DNA of 64,000 bases from Cliona cf. orientalis (GCA_963930775.1 OZ005689.1:32163235-32227234), one strand, 5' to 3'; shown: positions 36,225 through 47,040, counted from the first letter of the stretch. Notes: generated by a model from the sequence alone, not told the origin. Numbers and translations: made by a program.

Positions 36225-37379
36225 ATAGCCTCAATACAAATTCACCAGTATAATGGAAACCTTTAAGGTGAGCTACCAGATAGATAACATAATAATAATA
36301 ATTATACCTAAGCACTGTGGTCTATGACTCCATTAATCAAAATTCTGAAGTTAAATTGCATTTATCCAAACAGGCTTTTCAGTGCAATGGCGGGAGAGGG
36401 AAATAATACTGATACAAAGCCCATTGTTTAGTTGCCTTTTATTGACTCTGAATAATAAGACATACTACGGCTCAAATCATAGGTGATTATTAGGAGCATT
36501 GTACAGGGGAGGGCCAAGGGGGTTTCTACTACTTATAATGGGTGCATGCTTGAATACTGTCAAATAAGGTTGGCATCTTTAGAAGGCATAACAGGCTAGA
36601 AGTACTATAGGTGTGACAAGATAAGAAATTTCCTACAGTCCTCTGATGAGATATACAGCTATGAACGGATTGTACTTTATTATATATGGTGGTACACACG
36701 CTTTACTAAGGTGATTGCATGCACAGAGCCTCCGCAAAATTTATAGCTAAAGTTTGATGTGGTTACATTATCTAAACATCTAGTGCAAACATACCAATCA
36801 AGAGAGGAGGGTAAAGAATCTGTACTGCGCCACTGCCAGTGGAGTATGCGTAATATTGATGGGTTTAACTCACACACACTTTTGCCTACCAACTTGTTAC
36901 AAACATAGGAAATGTCCAAAGCAGATTCTCATCCAAACCTAAAAATTAATTCATATACATGAAGGCCAGAGAAATTTTAGTTGAATTACTCAATAGATTA
37001 CCTAGTACACACATGCATGTTACATGATTGTGAGCGACGCAAGGTTCCCTCTCAGGTATGCTGTTGAACTAGCATGACTTCCTTGTTGCTCCCTGAATCT
37101 GAATACATCCCTATTTGCCTAACTGGATCTACCTCAATAGTGTGCTTGCACAATTCTTCACTCCATAACCACCATTGTGACCGATCTATCACCGTCACTC
37201 TAATAATGGTTGATCAGATAGCCAGTACATGTACATGTATGTGCATCAAACGTTTGCTTTTTAGTATCAGCATTCTACATTTCACAATCTACGAAACATT
37301 TGGAAATTCTGCGGAACATGGTTTTACACCGTCCAAAGATTAAACTGGCTGTTGGATTGTGAACAAGACTAGTGTGTAA
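36225..37379. other. Intergenic, no gene seen
   Basis: I see no convincing coding or structural feature between the family-B element and the left edge of the inverted duplication. Confidence 0.5.
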
Positions 37380-37546
37380 CAAGCTAGCATGCACACTAAG
37401 CAGAAAAAAATTGTCCAGAAAACCACATAATACACCTAGGATGCACAGTAGAGCCATACAAAGCAAATGAACAACCTAGGATGCACAGTAGAGCCATACA
37501 AGGCAAGCAAACAACCTATACTCCAATTTTCCACTCTGATGGAACT

Positions 37547-39110
37547 CTACAGCTTAGGAGTGATTGATTGAACAAACGTGCAATAGAGGGAGCAATCTGT
37601 GTATTTTAACATTCGTGTGGAAATTCCATCTGGCCCGTTGGATTTACTGACATCAAGGGATTCCAGCAGCTCACATATATTCTCTTCGGTACATAAAAAT
37701 TCAGGCGGAAAATCATTAGGATTTAGCATCTGAGGCAGAGCATCGTCATCACCTTTGGATAATTGTGGTACTGATTGATTAAAACACTTAGAGAAGAAGA
37801 TGTTCAATAGATTTGCCTTCTCGGACCTGTATTAGCTTTGCAAGAATCACTTGAGAGTGTAGGTTATTTAAGAACTTAACAGCTCTCCAGAATTCCTTAG
37901 GATTCCTAGGATTCAACGTTTTGAAAAAGGTAGACTTAGCCTTACGCATCTCGCTGACTAGCTTGTTCCGTGCAGATTTGTATTTGGTATAGACTCCAGA
38001 TCTCTTGGCCCTTCTGTAGAGAAGATTTCTCCTTTTCATAGATGTCACTAGCTTTCTATTCAGCCAGGGTAGATTTTTCCGGCTTGGTAGTCTTCTCTTG
38101 GGAATGCATTCCTCCATAATAGACATAAATTTACTGTGCCAACTAGAGCTCTGTAGAGCACATACCCCGCATGCACATTGTGCAATCTATGATTACTTTT
38201 GTGTGCATGGCTACTTTGTGAACTTCAGAAAATTAGTTGAAGTGCTGGTTAATTGTATGTAGCTACCAGAAGTCTGACAAAAAGCACTCTTTTTTTACCA
38301 CTATACTAATACTTTCAATATTTTTTGTAATAATATAGCCATAGGGCTGCAGATTTCAGCTCCGTCAGCGGATGCGGATGGACTATAGATTTCACGAGCA
38401 TTATTAATTTCGACGATCTTTACCAGTAATATTCTTGGCTACTTTAATAGTTGTGCGCATGAGCAGAAAACACAATGTGCATGCATTATGCATTGAGTAG
38501 GCACTGTCGATAGGCTTGGCTACGTTAGCTAACAAAAAGGCACTATTTGTGACGCCCGTGGACCGTGTCCATCGATTTGACGCACACTGAAGATAGTTTT
38601 TCGCCAAATTCGATTGATTCGTTGTGCTTTCGAGTCGCTTAGATGCCTACATCTCGAGATATGGCGATTTTTGTGCTCACGACGACAACGATGGCAACGA
38701 CACAACCGATTACTTTACCCCTTGTGCATGCGCGTGGGGTAATTAGTCCATGATACATCAATATTGTCGTCTGACAAGGATTCCCAGTCAACACTCTCCA
38801 AGAGTTCACCTGCTCTAACCCAGTCAGCATGTCTGTATAACCATACAGTGTGACCCTTTGAATGATTAGGACAGTTGTGGCTGCTAGATGATCTCCACAA
38901 AAGCCTTGTTAGAAGGCCATTGTGGTCTGAATTATCCAGTGGCGGGATGACTGTACAGGAACATGTCAACAATGGGTTAGAAACAGTTTCATGACTGGGC
39001 AGACTTTTGACTGGTAGTACTTCAGCCAGAGATGGAGCTTGCACTATCCTGAATCTGTTTGTTATAATCCACGCTATACATGTATGTTTCTCTCTCCTTT
39101 CTATGTACAT
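37547..39110 (-). pseudogene. Non-LTR retrotransposon fragment (endonuclease end, linker, RT start)
   Basis: Read on the minus strand. 39110-38740 encodes PPLDNSDHNGLLTRLLWRSS, typical of the end of an AP-endonuclease domain, then a linker with WLYRHADW. After an inserted repeat (about 38750-38137), 38126-37863 gives MSIMEECIPKRRLPSR and NPKEFWRAVKFLNN, and 37807-37620 gives KSNGPDGISTRML, the start of a reverse transcriptase domain. It resembles CR1/Rex-type elements. It is frameshifted, interrupted and lacks the RT core. Confidence 0.7.
38137..38750. repeat. Nonautonomous repeat inserted in the retrotransposon fragment
   Basis: Separates two halves of the retrotransposon linker. Its end (AGAGCTCTGTAGAGCACATACC) is shared with a repeat near 29849. 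The right-arm equivalent is about 52937-53567. Confidence 0.45.
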
Positions 39111-39239
39111 CAGCCATTTTGTAGTTTCTCTGCATTCTCTGGCTGACGACCCTTACATGAAATACATAGCTGTATACTTGTGTGTGTGTGTGTTTCTCCT
39201 GAACCCCTTTTGTTCACAATGCCATCCACATGTCCACTA

Positions 39240-39470
39240 AGCATTCTATTACAACATAGCCTTGTGTGTCTGCTACATATGTATGTCCTCTGAGTGCAGT
39301 CTGTTACAACATGAGCCTTCTGAGTCCACTAAGCCTGCTACACGTACATGTGTGTCCACTATGCATTCCCTAGCCCTTACAACATGAGCCTTGTGTGTCT
39401 GCTACATATGTATGTCCTCTGAGTGCAGTCTGTGAGCCTTCTGTGTCCACTAACCAACTGGGCCTACATG
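39240..39470. repeat. Imperfect tandem repeat
   Basis: Repeated blocks of CATGAGCCTTSTGTGTC, GCTACATATGTATGTCC and GAGTGCAGTCTGT in the left arm. The mirror lies at about 52205-52440. A degenerate relative lies at 58780-58980. Confidence 0.6.
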
Positions 39471-40114
39471 TACATGTTGAAAGTTACTAAGGAACCAAGT
39501 ACATTAGAGTACTATTTAAGTGTTTTGTACAAGTGGTTGTTGAGCAGCCATACAGCACGGTTACTATATGCAAATATGACTTGGGTTCAGCTTGGGAACA
39601 ATTGTGACTCTTTCAGATGATCTTCATTGACTTACTATCTGGAATAGGCAGCCAACAATGGCTAAAAATCATTTTTAGTATAGCAACCATGTAATTAAGG
39701 TGCAAAATGTACTTGTGACAACATTGTGGCAAACTTCAAACAAATTAGTTATCTGTCAGTGAGGGAGCAATATGAGCCCTTTGTGGTTACCAGGTCTCAA
39801 ACCCAGGCTGTTAGCCAACTTAGCACTTCTACATAACCATATAAGGAGTCAGCTAGCCACAAATGTCTATATTCAAATGTAGTAATTAATGTTTGTGTAT
39901 TATGTATTATACATAGTAGCTGATCTGTGTAGTCTAGGCCTTACTGTTTTTCAATGGGACAGAAGGAGTTCTCTGCTCTCATAATGTTGTTCATTTCACC
40001 TCTATATTGCCGTAATACCGTGATAACAATAATTGATACATTACAAAGTAGGTACATTCAAGCAAGTAATATAATTCATCACAATAACAGTACGTGACAC
40101 ATGTACATTGCATA

Positions 40115-40668
40115 TTAATTTGTAATGTTTACATATAGGTCTGTCATCACACCTTGGATGTGAGTTGGTGCTGGTGAGTCCAAATCAATGAGATTTGTAC
40201 TGATGGAAGATCTTGGTAAAGGAGTAGTGCTACCACTGGTGGAGTTGCTACCTGGAGTGGGAGCTTGGACTGGAGAAGGATTGACAGCACCACCAGCAGC
40301 AGGACCGTACGTGCGTGGTGAGCTGCACGTCCAGTGGTCTGTGTAGTAAGTGTACACCATAACAAGTTCCATTATTTAGCGAGTATTCATGTAGCTACTG
40401 TCGAGTTACCTCTCCTTTCCTACGTCTTTGTCTCTTTCTCCTCCTCCTTTTCCCACTTCTCCCCTTGTAGTTAGCCATGTTGTAGTCTACATTTCAGCTT
40501 ATGTACACATTCCATTTTGTGTGTGCACCTGTTTGTGACATTTCCCTTCTTTTCCATCTTGCCTCCAGCTCCCTCAGCCACCTCTCCCTGGAGACAAGCT
40601 GGTGCTCATAGTGCTGTTGCTGTTCCTGGAGCTGTACCAGCGTATGAAGAGCAAGTCCCGTGGGACTA
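40115..40668 (-). CDS. Possible 3' end of a spliced gene, left-arm copy
   Basis: Mirror of the pair of putative exons at 50620-50759 and 50947-51170. On the minus strand the exons would be about 40668-40529 and 40338-40115. They encode a Gln/Glu/Arg-rich coiled-coil segment, then a Ser/Thr/Pro-rich tail containing STNLIDLDSPAPTHIQ. See the right-arm entry for details. Confidence 0.3.
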
Positions 40669-40754
40669 CTGGAAGCTACTGGAAGAAGTCAGTTATATGT
40701 ATTTTCCTTCTCTTTGGAGACTTTCCATTTTTGATCAGCTGTGTAGACTGGAAT

Positions 40755-41114
40755 TACCGTATTTATTCAAATAGTAGCCACGGCTACTATTAACTTCAGC
40801 CTTGCTGGAGTGCGGCTACTTATCGAGGGTGGCTCTTATTCGAGGGCGGCCTTATGACACCTCTTGGTGACATTGACATGGTAGACTGTTTTTTCAGGAC
40901 TGATCTTCGAATATTCGAGCTATATGATCGAGAAAAAAGCAGCAAAACCAAGCCAATAATGGATGTTTTCTGCCATGATTTTGCCTCGAACTAACGATCG
41001 TTGGTGGCTTGCGATCTAGGCCACGCCCACTTAATTGTGTTCACGCATGCGTGCGGCTACTATTTGAGGGCGGCTACTAATCGGGGTGCGGCTTCTATTC
41101 AAATAAATACGGTA
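40755..41114. mobile_element. MITE with TACCGTATTTATT ends, left arm
   Basis: Inverted ends TACCGTATTTATTCAAATAG and CTATTCAAATAAATACGGTA, rich in GGCTACT/AGTAGCC blocks. The mirror copy is 50174-50533. It carries no gene. The element at 62998-63196 shares the TACCGTA terminus. Confidence 0.75.
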
Positions 41115-41458
41115 TTCAAAGTGCCGAATAATATGCTATAATTAGAAACTTTATAGTGCGAAATAATTGTATTGTGCTTGCCGAATTTGCCCGTAAATTA
41201 GAGAGTATTCACCTAGATTGTGCGCTAGGGTGCCGAATTTTTACCATTTTTGTCCTCAATCTTTGGTAACTTTCAAGATACGCATATAAAAGCAAAACAC
41301 CAGAAAGGAAGTAGGGATGAAGTACCAAAAAACATGCAAATAAGAATAGCAACAATAGCAACCAAGGTCAAAGGTCAGTCCCTACTTCCTCGACATGATG
41401 TCACCACAATTGGTTATTGAGTAGATATCAAAGGTTGTCAATGGAATCATCATCCACT

Positions 41459-41695
41459 TCACTGTAAAGCCATGCAGTTTTGTATGGCTTTCCTTATGTC
41501 CTCAACGTTTATTAGAGTACGCCATATGATGTTAGAGGATGTTGGTTTTCCATTGACAATGATGTACAACTCTGGATCAGGTAAAGCAGTTTCTCCACTG
41601 CTAGAGCGCTTTACCTGATCAATCTTCTTGTTTAAAGGCAACAGAAGAAAGAACTCCCTTCCCTTACATTCTTTCAGAGAATTGTAGGTTGGCAC
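41459..41695 (-). pseudogene. Helitron-like fragment, left arm
   Basis: A 78-codon frame with LKECKGREFFLLLPLN and PDPELYIIVNGKPTSSNIIW. From memory of animal Helitrons, this pattern sits in the region N-terminal to their helicase-replicase core. No Rep or helicase motif is nearby, so it is an isolated remnant, identical in the other arm. The identification is moderate. Confidence 0.45.
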
Positions 41696-41855
41696 TTAAT
41701 TGTAGCAGTGTATGTGCCTAACCTAACGACAGTCTGATGGCATTTTGCCCTTAATTTGAATGAGCTGGGCACACAAAATATTCAGTTCTGAAAACTCTGG
41801 TGGACTGTTTCAAGTCCAGTTAAGACACAACCTCTATCAACGTACCATAGGTGTG

Positions 41856-42083
41856 GCCTTGTTTCCAGGCTCCCTCAATTTTTCAATTTTACACGCAGAG
41901 AAAGGAGGGAGCCTGTTAAAATTTATCACATGCGTGACGTAGGGGTAGAAGCAACTTGAATTGAGACTAGCCCGCCGCACTCCAAGTTGCTTCTACCCCT
42001 ACGTCACACATGTGATACATTTTACCGGGCTCCTTCCTTTCTCTGCATGTAACATTGATCAGAGGGAGCCTGGGGACCAGGCT
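41856..42083. mobile_element. Foldback element, left arm
   Basis: 228 bp with long inverted arms (GCCTTGTTTCCAGGCTCCCT at the left, complementary sequence at the right). It is flanked by the 12-bp direct repeat ACCATAGGTGTG at 41844-41855 and 42084-42095. It is related to the foldback at 13806-14110. Confidence 0.75.
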
Positions 42084-43004
42084 ACCATAGGTGTGCATTT
42101 GACACTCTGTACTCTCTTGCCACAGGCAAGAATGTATGTGTGTGAGATAATTACTGTATACGTAGTGGATACATTTAGTATCTGGAATAGCGTATTAAAA
42201 TTATGTATATTATGCTATGTTTGTGTTCTACAGTGAATAAAACTCTTCATCTCTCTCACATACACATACACACACACACACACTCTCTCTCTCTCACTCA
42301 CTCACTCATACAAATACACACATAATTGTAACAGGTATGCATCACAACAACCATAGCAAAACATTGGAGCGCTGGATGTGCTAACAACTGCTTTACCCCC
42401 TGTGTTATTGTGTGCCTACAACAACAATCGTCTTGTGGGTTCACAGTTTACAGGGTGGGGACTTCCATCAATGATTTCATCAGTGGAATATGATGTGTAC
42501 ATGTACCTTCCAGTGAAATTCCACCTACCCTTGACAAGCTTTCCAAATAGAAGATGCATGCAGTGTCCATCAATCCTTTGTAAGGCCTGGGAATGAATCT
42601 AGACTGCTATGATGAGTGTGATGCTAATAAGTGTTGCTATTATTATGCTTACATAATATTATTTATCAAAGTTTAATGTGCTAGGTACACATAATCATCA
42701 CATTCTCAAAAGTGATATTCCAAATAAGGAAGTTTTTAGCTCTACGCCACTATGCATACTTACACACTGCACTCCTTAGCAGCCATATGCTTATGGGTCC
42801 CATCCTTGAAAACTTTGCCTAAAATCCCAATAATAATTTAATATAGTTTGTAAGCAGATATACATGTACATTATTATACTGCTCATAAACATAAAAGAAT
42901 CTAGTTACAATAATATCTACACACAAATCTAACAAATAATAATTATTATATTATACAATACTGCTCATAAAAAAAATAATATATATACTTATAATTCTCA
43001 TTCT

Positions 43005-44276
43005 CTATACATAAAACTCGAGTTTATTCTTTTCCATGGCCCATTGTACTAGTCTACTGTGAAACACAACACTTCCATCACTCTGATATCTAAGGAGATT
43101 TGCAGACACAAGGTGCTCTATTTCTTTTTTAACGATTGCTGCATCTGCATCCAGCTTTTTCAGCTGATCTTGACTGATACTTCCCGTAGATGATAGATGG
43201 TCCATAATCACCTTCTGTAGCTTGCGTTGAGCAGGAGGATATGTCATTACACTTTCCATGTCGCGTTTTACATTGTGGGTCAAGAGAAAGTCTGTGATGG
43301 AGCTGAACTGAGCATCAATCTTCTCTACATTCTTCGTTTTTAGACTTCTATATTCCAGCATCGCCGACGATAGATGAACAAATCTACCACCACATGCAGA
43401 AACGATCTCTTCAGCGAGCTCCTTTGGAACTGTGCTACTCAAATAGCGTATAGCTTCTTTATCAGGAATGTCCACTACTTCCACAATTTTAGCCATTCTT
43501 GACCTTGAAGGTGATTTTTGAATCAGTGGCATCACGCTGCCTTCACTACTCACAAGTATCACTTTCAATGTACGAGAGTTTGATAGAAATTTTGCTCTGT
43601 CTACTACCTTCAAAAACACCTGTTTGTAATCTTTGGCTAGCAGGTCAATGCCATCAATCACCAATACAGGTGTGTTGCCATGCTTAGACTTAAACTTCTT
43701 GGCCTGTTCACCTATTTTGTCAAGAACATATGCGATCGCTGACTCATCACTGGGTATCACATGATATTGGGGACACGAATTTAGGGTGAGGTAGGTAAAG
43801 ACAAAGTCTATGAACCTTTCTGGGCGCTGAATCATCCCAGCCGCTTCGCCGACATCCTGTGCGAAACACACGGGATCAAAAACCTCATAGTACAGAACAC
43901 CTTCAGGATGACAACGACACACTTTTCTCAACATTGCGGTCTTTCCCGTGCCAGACGGTCCAATGACTACTCCGAATTTGTCGTCTTCCTTGTCAGGATG
44001 TAAGAGCACGTTCAGGTCATCTTCCAAGGATGGGCGGTCGATTGTAATAAAGGTTGGGAGAAGTTCTGGCTTGGTACCCTCTTCAATCTTCTTCAGGATA
44101 GGTGTTTCAAGTCTCCAGCGTGAAAGGGATATTAGGCCATAGTGCACGAACGGTATTGACAAGACAGCAGCTGCCGCCCTTGATGACTTCGGGTACTTCG
44201 TGGTTATTGTTAACGCCCGAGTGGAAGTGGCTCTGGCGAAGACAGCAGCTGCCTTAAACAATCCTAACAACGACAT
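43005..44276 (-). CDS. P-loop ATPase, left-arm copy, 423 aa
   Basis: Intronless. ATG 44276 is chosen; a longer frame exists only with a non-ATG start, and the other copy lacks it. Residues 1-40 are basic, Ala/Ser/Thr-rich and free of acidic residues, like a mitochondrial targeting sequence. A hydrophobic stretch follows (AAAAVLSIPFVHYGLISL, about 37-54). Walker A is GPSGTGKTA (about 107-115) and Walker B is VLVIDGID (about 207-214); VILVSSEGS (about 240) may be sensor 1. The C-terminus (about 350-420) looks like a winged helix. It resembles archaeal-ATPase/STAND-type NTPases; the precise role is unknown. It differs from the right-arm copy at 18 residues. Confidence 0.75.
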   Translation of the reverse strand: MSLLGLFKAAAVFARATSTRALTITTKYPKSSRAAAAVLSIPFVHYGLISLSRWRLETPILKKIEEGTKPELLPTFITIDRPSLEDDLNVLLHPDKEDDKFGVVIGPSGTGKTAMLRKVCRCHPEGVLYYEVFDPVCFAQDVGEAAGMIQRPERFIDFVFTYLTLNSCPQYHVIPSDESAIAYVLDKIGEQAKKFKSKHGNTPVLVIDGIDLLAKDYKQVFLKVVDRAKFLSNSRTLKVILVSSEGSVMPLIQKSPSRSRMAKIVEVVDIPDKEAIRYLSSTVPKELAEEIVSACGGRFVHLSSAMLEYRSLKTKNVEKIDAQFSSITDFLLTHNVKRDMESVMTYPPAQRKLQKVIMDHLSSTGSISQDQLKKLDADAAIVKKEIEHLVSANLLRYQSDGSVVFHSRLVQWAMEKNKLEFYV

Positions 44277-44308
44277 CTTCGACGATCTCGCGCTCAAAAC
44301 TCAGAGAG

Positions 44309-44316
44309 TATAAATA
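44309..44316 (-). promoter_or_regulatory. TATA-like motif upstream of left ATPase
   Basis: TATTTATA on the minus strand, 33-40 bp before the ATG, at the mirror position of the motif at 44773. It is only suggestive because it is so close to the start codon. Confidence 0.25.
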
Positions 44317-44351
44317 ACGTGAACACTGGGGATAATGTACTAGTACACTGA

Positions 44352-44737
44352 CTGTACTGTACTAAGACCTACCGTTTAATTTAATGGCAAAACGGAAATG
44401 ATGTTTTCCTGCGTAGTCTCAGGAATGTCAATTAGCCGCTCTGATTAACATTCCAAAGGCGCGTGCTCTATGTGCAGTGCTAACTAAGAGGGGCTCCCCA
44501 ACTAAATCAATAGCGGTGAGTTCGAAAATCGCAACGACAGAAAAAATCTAGCCTCTACTAGCGATTTAATTAGTGAACTATTAGCCTCTGGACCGTAGTC
44601 TCGTAAACCAGACTCCTATTCCGCAGCGCTGCTGGGTGTATTTCATCACCAGCGAGGTGTCGCTGGGTCGCTGGTGATGAAATACACCCAGCAGCGCTGC
44701 GGAATAGGAGTCTGGTTTACGAGACTAGTGTAGACTG
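44352..44737. repeat. Palindrome spacer with family-D-like ends
   Basis: 386 bp between the arms. The left end (TGTACTAAGACCTACCG, then GGCAAAACGGAAATGATG) and right end (AGTGTAGACTG) resemble the two termini of family D. The spacer therefore looks like a short D element that now contains the hairpin at 44596-44727. Confidence 0.55.
44596..44727. mobile_element. Perfect hairpin, 60-bp arms and 12-bp loop
   Basis: Arms 44596-44655 and 44668-44727 are exact complements beginning TAGTCTCGTAAACCAGACTC. The terminus TAGTCTCG and the CCAGAC block relate it to the foldback at 35935. Unlike that one, no direct repeat flanks it (CTGGACCG against GTGTAGAC). Confidence 0.85.
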
Positions 44738-44772
44738 TCAGTGTGCTAGTACATTATCCCCAGTGTTCACGT

Positions 44773-44777
44773 TATTT

Positions 44778-44780
<3 letters not shown>
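44773..44780 (+). promoter_or_regulatory. TATA-like motif upstream of right ATPase
   Basis: TATTTATA 59-66 bp before the ATG at 44839. A (CT)n tract (44781-44813), expanded relative to the left arm, separates it from the start codon. Confidence 0.25.

Positions 44781-44813
<33 letters not shown>
44781..44813. repeat. (CT)n tract in the 5' leader of the right ATPase gene
   Basis: About 16 CT units. The mirrored leader of the left copy has only about three, so the tract has changed length since the duplication. Confidence 0.85.
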
Positions 44814-44816
<3 letters not shown>

Positions 44817-44838
44817 TTCGAGCGCGAGATCGTCGAAG

Positions 44839-46110
44839 ATGTCGTTGTTAGGATTGTTTAAGGCAGCTGCTGTCTTCGCTAGAGCCACTTCCACTCGGGC
44901 GTTAACAATAACCACGAAGTACCCGAAGTCATCAAGGGCGGCAGCTGCTGTCTTGTCAATACCGTTCGTGCACTATGGCCTAATATCCCTTTCACGCAGG
45001 AGACTTGAAACGCCTATCCTGAAGAAGATTGAAGAGGGTACCAAGCCAGAACTTCTCCCAACCTTTATTACAATCGACCGCCCATCCTTGGAAGATGACC
45101 TGAACGTGCTCTTACATCCTGACAAGGAAGACGACAAATTCGGAGTAGTCATTGGACCGTCTGGCACGGGAAAGACCGCAATGTTGAGAAAAGTGTGTCG
45201 TCGTCGTCCTGAAGGTGTTCTGTACTATGAGGTTTTTGATCCCGTGTGTTTCGCACAGGATCTCGGCGAAGCGGCTGGGATGATTCAGCGCCCAGAAGGG
45301 ATCATAGACTTTGTCTTTACCTACCTCACCCAAAATTTGTATCCCCAATATCATGTGATACCCAGTGATGAGTCAGCGATCGCATATGTTCTTGACAAAA
45401 TAGGTGAACAGGCCAAGAAGTTTAAGTCTAAGCATGGCAACACACTTGTATTGGTGATTGATGGCATTGACCTGCTAGCCAAAGATAACAAACAGGTGTT
45501 TTTGAAGATAGTAGACAGAGCAAAATTTCTATCAAACTCTCGTACATTGAAAGTGATACTTGTGAGTAGTGAAGGCAGCGTGATGCCACTGATTCAAAAA
45601 TCACCTTCAAGGTCAAGAATGGCTAAAATCGTGGAAGTAGTGGACATTCCCAATAAAGAAGCTATACGCTATTTGAGTAGCACAGTTCCAAAGGAGCTCG
45701 CTGAAGAGATCGTTTCTGTATGTGGTGGTAGATTCATTCATCTATCGTCGGCGATGCTGGAATATAGAAGTCTAAAAAAGAAGAATATAGAGAAGATTGA
45801 TGCTCAGTTCAGCTCCATCACAGACTTTCTCTTGACCCACAATGTAAAACGCGACATGGAAAGTGTAATGACATATCCTCCTGCTCAACGCAAGCTACAG
45901 AAGGTGATTATGGACCACCTATCATCTACGGGAAGTATCAGTCAAGATCAGCTGAAAAAGCTGGATGCAGATGCAGCAATCGTTAAAAAAGAAATAGAGC
46001 ACCTTGTGTCTGCAAATCTCCTTAGATATCAGAGTGATGGAAGTGTTGTGTTTCACAGTAGAGTAGTACAATGGGCCATGGAAAAGAATAAACTCGAGTT
46101 TTATGTATAG
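44839..46110 (+). CDS. P-loop ATPase, right-arm copy, 423 aa
   Basis: Same length and layout as the gene at 43005-44276: basic N-terminus, hydrophobic segment about 37-54, Walker A GPSGTGKTA, Walker B VLVIDGID and a winged-helix-like C-terminus. It has no intron or disruption. The start codons of the two genes are 562 bp apart, head to head. By eye about 18 residues differ (for example RRR for RCH after Walker A, and TQNLYP for TLNSCP), with about 5 silent changes. Both Walker motifs are unchanged. Both copies could be functional. Confidence 0.75.
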   Translation: MSLLGLFKAAAVFARATSTRALTITTKYPKSSRAAAAVLSIPFVHYGLISLSRRRLETPILKKIEEGTKPELLPTFITIDRPSLEDDLNVLLHPDKEDDKFGVVIGPSGTGKTAMLRKVCRRRPEGVLYYEVFDPVCFAQDLGEAAGMIQRPEGIIDFVFTYLTQNLYPQYHVIPSDESAIAYVLDKIGEQAKKFKSKHGNTLVLVIDGIDLLAKDNKQVFLKIVDRAKFLSNSRTLKVILVSSEGSVMPLIQKSPSRSRMAKIVEVVDIPNKEAIRYLSSTVPKELAEEIVSVCGGRFIHLSSAMLEYRSLKKKNIEKIDAQFSSITDFLLTHNVKRDMESVMTYPPAQRKLQKVIMDHLSSTGSISQDQLKKLDADAAIVKKEIEHLVSANLLRYQSDGSVVFHSRVVQWAMEKNKLEFYV

Positions 46111-46193
46111 AGAATGAGAATTATAAGTAATTATGTAATATTATTATTGATTTGTGAGCAGTATTGTATAATACATGTATATTGGGCTAATCC

Positions 46194-46661
46194 ATTTAAT
46201 AGCTGTACACCCCCTATGGATGAGCAAGAAGGAAGATTTGGCCCCTAGACACAATTAAAAGTAGCTGTACACCCCCTATGGATGAGCAAGAAGGAAGATT
46301 TGGCCCCTAGACACAATTAAAAGGCAATCATCCCCCCTGGACAGTCGTTAATTAGGTCACTGTTCCCCCAAGATGTAATTAAGAGCATCATTTATTCCCT
46401 TGAATACTTAATTAAATGAAGTTTATTCCCCATGGACATAAATCATGCATAATTTACAAAAGGGAAATCACCTAACAGGGATGAGGCATCCCCCTAGACG
46501 CCATCAATAGCGATACTTTTACCCCTAGACACAATCAAAAATACCCCGCTTTTCTTCATTAAAATCAAAATTTGACCCTCTGGACAAGGCTCAAAATATC
46601 CCCCTGGACATTCGTTAACGATCATCCATAGGGGGTGTATGCTTATCAAATGGAATAGCCC
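46194..46661. mobile_element. 468-bp MITE with 3-bp target duplication, right arm only
   Basis: Ends GGGCTAATCCATTTAATA and TATCAAATGGAATAGCCC, imperfect TIRs of about 35-40 bp, with ATT outside both ends. A unit of about 64 bp (GCTGTACACCCCCTATGG..) is tandemly duplicated inside. The 3-bp duplication and GGG terminus suggest a Harbinger-type element (inference). Confidence 0.7.
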
Positions 46662-46889
46662 ATTATTTGTTAGATTTGTGTGTAGATATTATTGTAACTA
46701 GATTCTTTTATGTTTATGAGCAGTATAATAATGTACATGTATATCTGCTTACAAACTATATTAAATTATTGGGATTTTAGGCAAAGTTTTCAAGGATGGG
46801 ACCCATAAGCATATGGCTGCTAAGGAGTGCAGTGTGTAAGTATGCATAGTGGCGTAGAGCTAAAAACTTCCTTATTTGGAATATCACTT

Positions 46890-47040
46890 GCCATGTATAG
46901 CGGTCATGTTTTGATAGGTACAAGTACAATGGCGTGAAGTGTAGAGAGGAGTGTCAATATGGAGTTCAACAAAGCCCGTTTTTTGTTTTTTTTTGGGGGG
47001 GGGGGGGGGGGAATACTCACATAATATGGATGTCTTACTT
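46890..47040. other. 151-bp insertion, right arm only
   Basis: ACTT occurs on both sides (46886-46889 and 47037-47040), once in the left arm. It contains a T-run then about 18 G near 46994-47011. It has no clear TIR. Confidence 0.5.

Larger units (their letters stand above)
37380..44351. repeat. Left arm of a giant inverted duplication
   Basis: The whole arm recurs in reverse orientation at 44738-56605. Many blocks match without change, for example the 78-codon frame at 41459-41695 against 49593-49829 and the 85-codon frame at 40115-40372 against 50913-51170. The outer edge lies in a family-E-like sequence (CAAGCTAGC / TGCACACTAAGC). The inner edge is ACTAGTACACTGA, facing TCAGTGTGCTAGT. I see no large insertion private to this arm. 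Confidence 0.9.

Noticed and set aside
42378..42596. 72-codon frame mirrored at 47162-47380
   Set aside because: Seen in both arms only because the arms are duplicated. The opposite strand is about as open. No family is recognised, so it is not called as a gene.
44276..44839. Bidirectional promoter between the two ATPase genes
   Set aside because: Head-to-head spacing (562 bp) invites the idea. But the two leaders are mirror copies, each with its own TATA-like motif, and the space between is a transposon remnant, so shared regulation is not shown.
46781..46833. Possible small exon (KVFKDGTHKHMAAKECS) with acceptor and donor
   Set aside because: Too short to support without transcript data or a partner exon.
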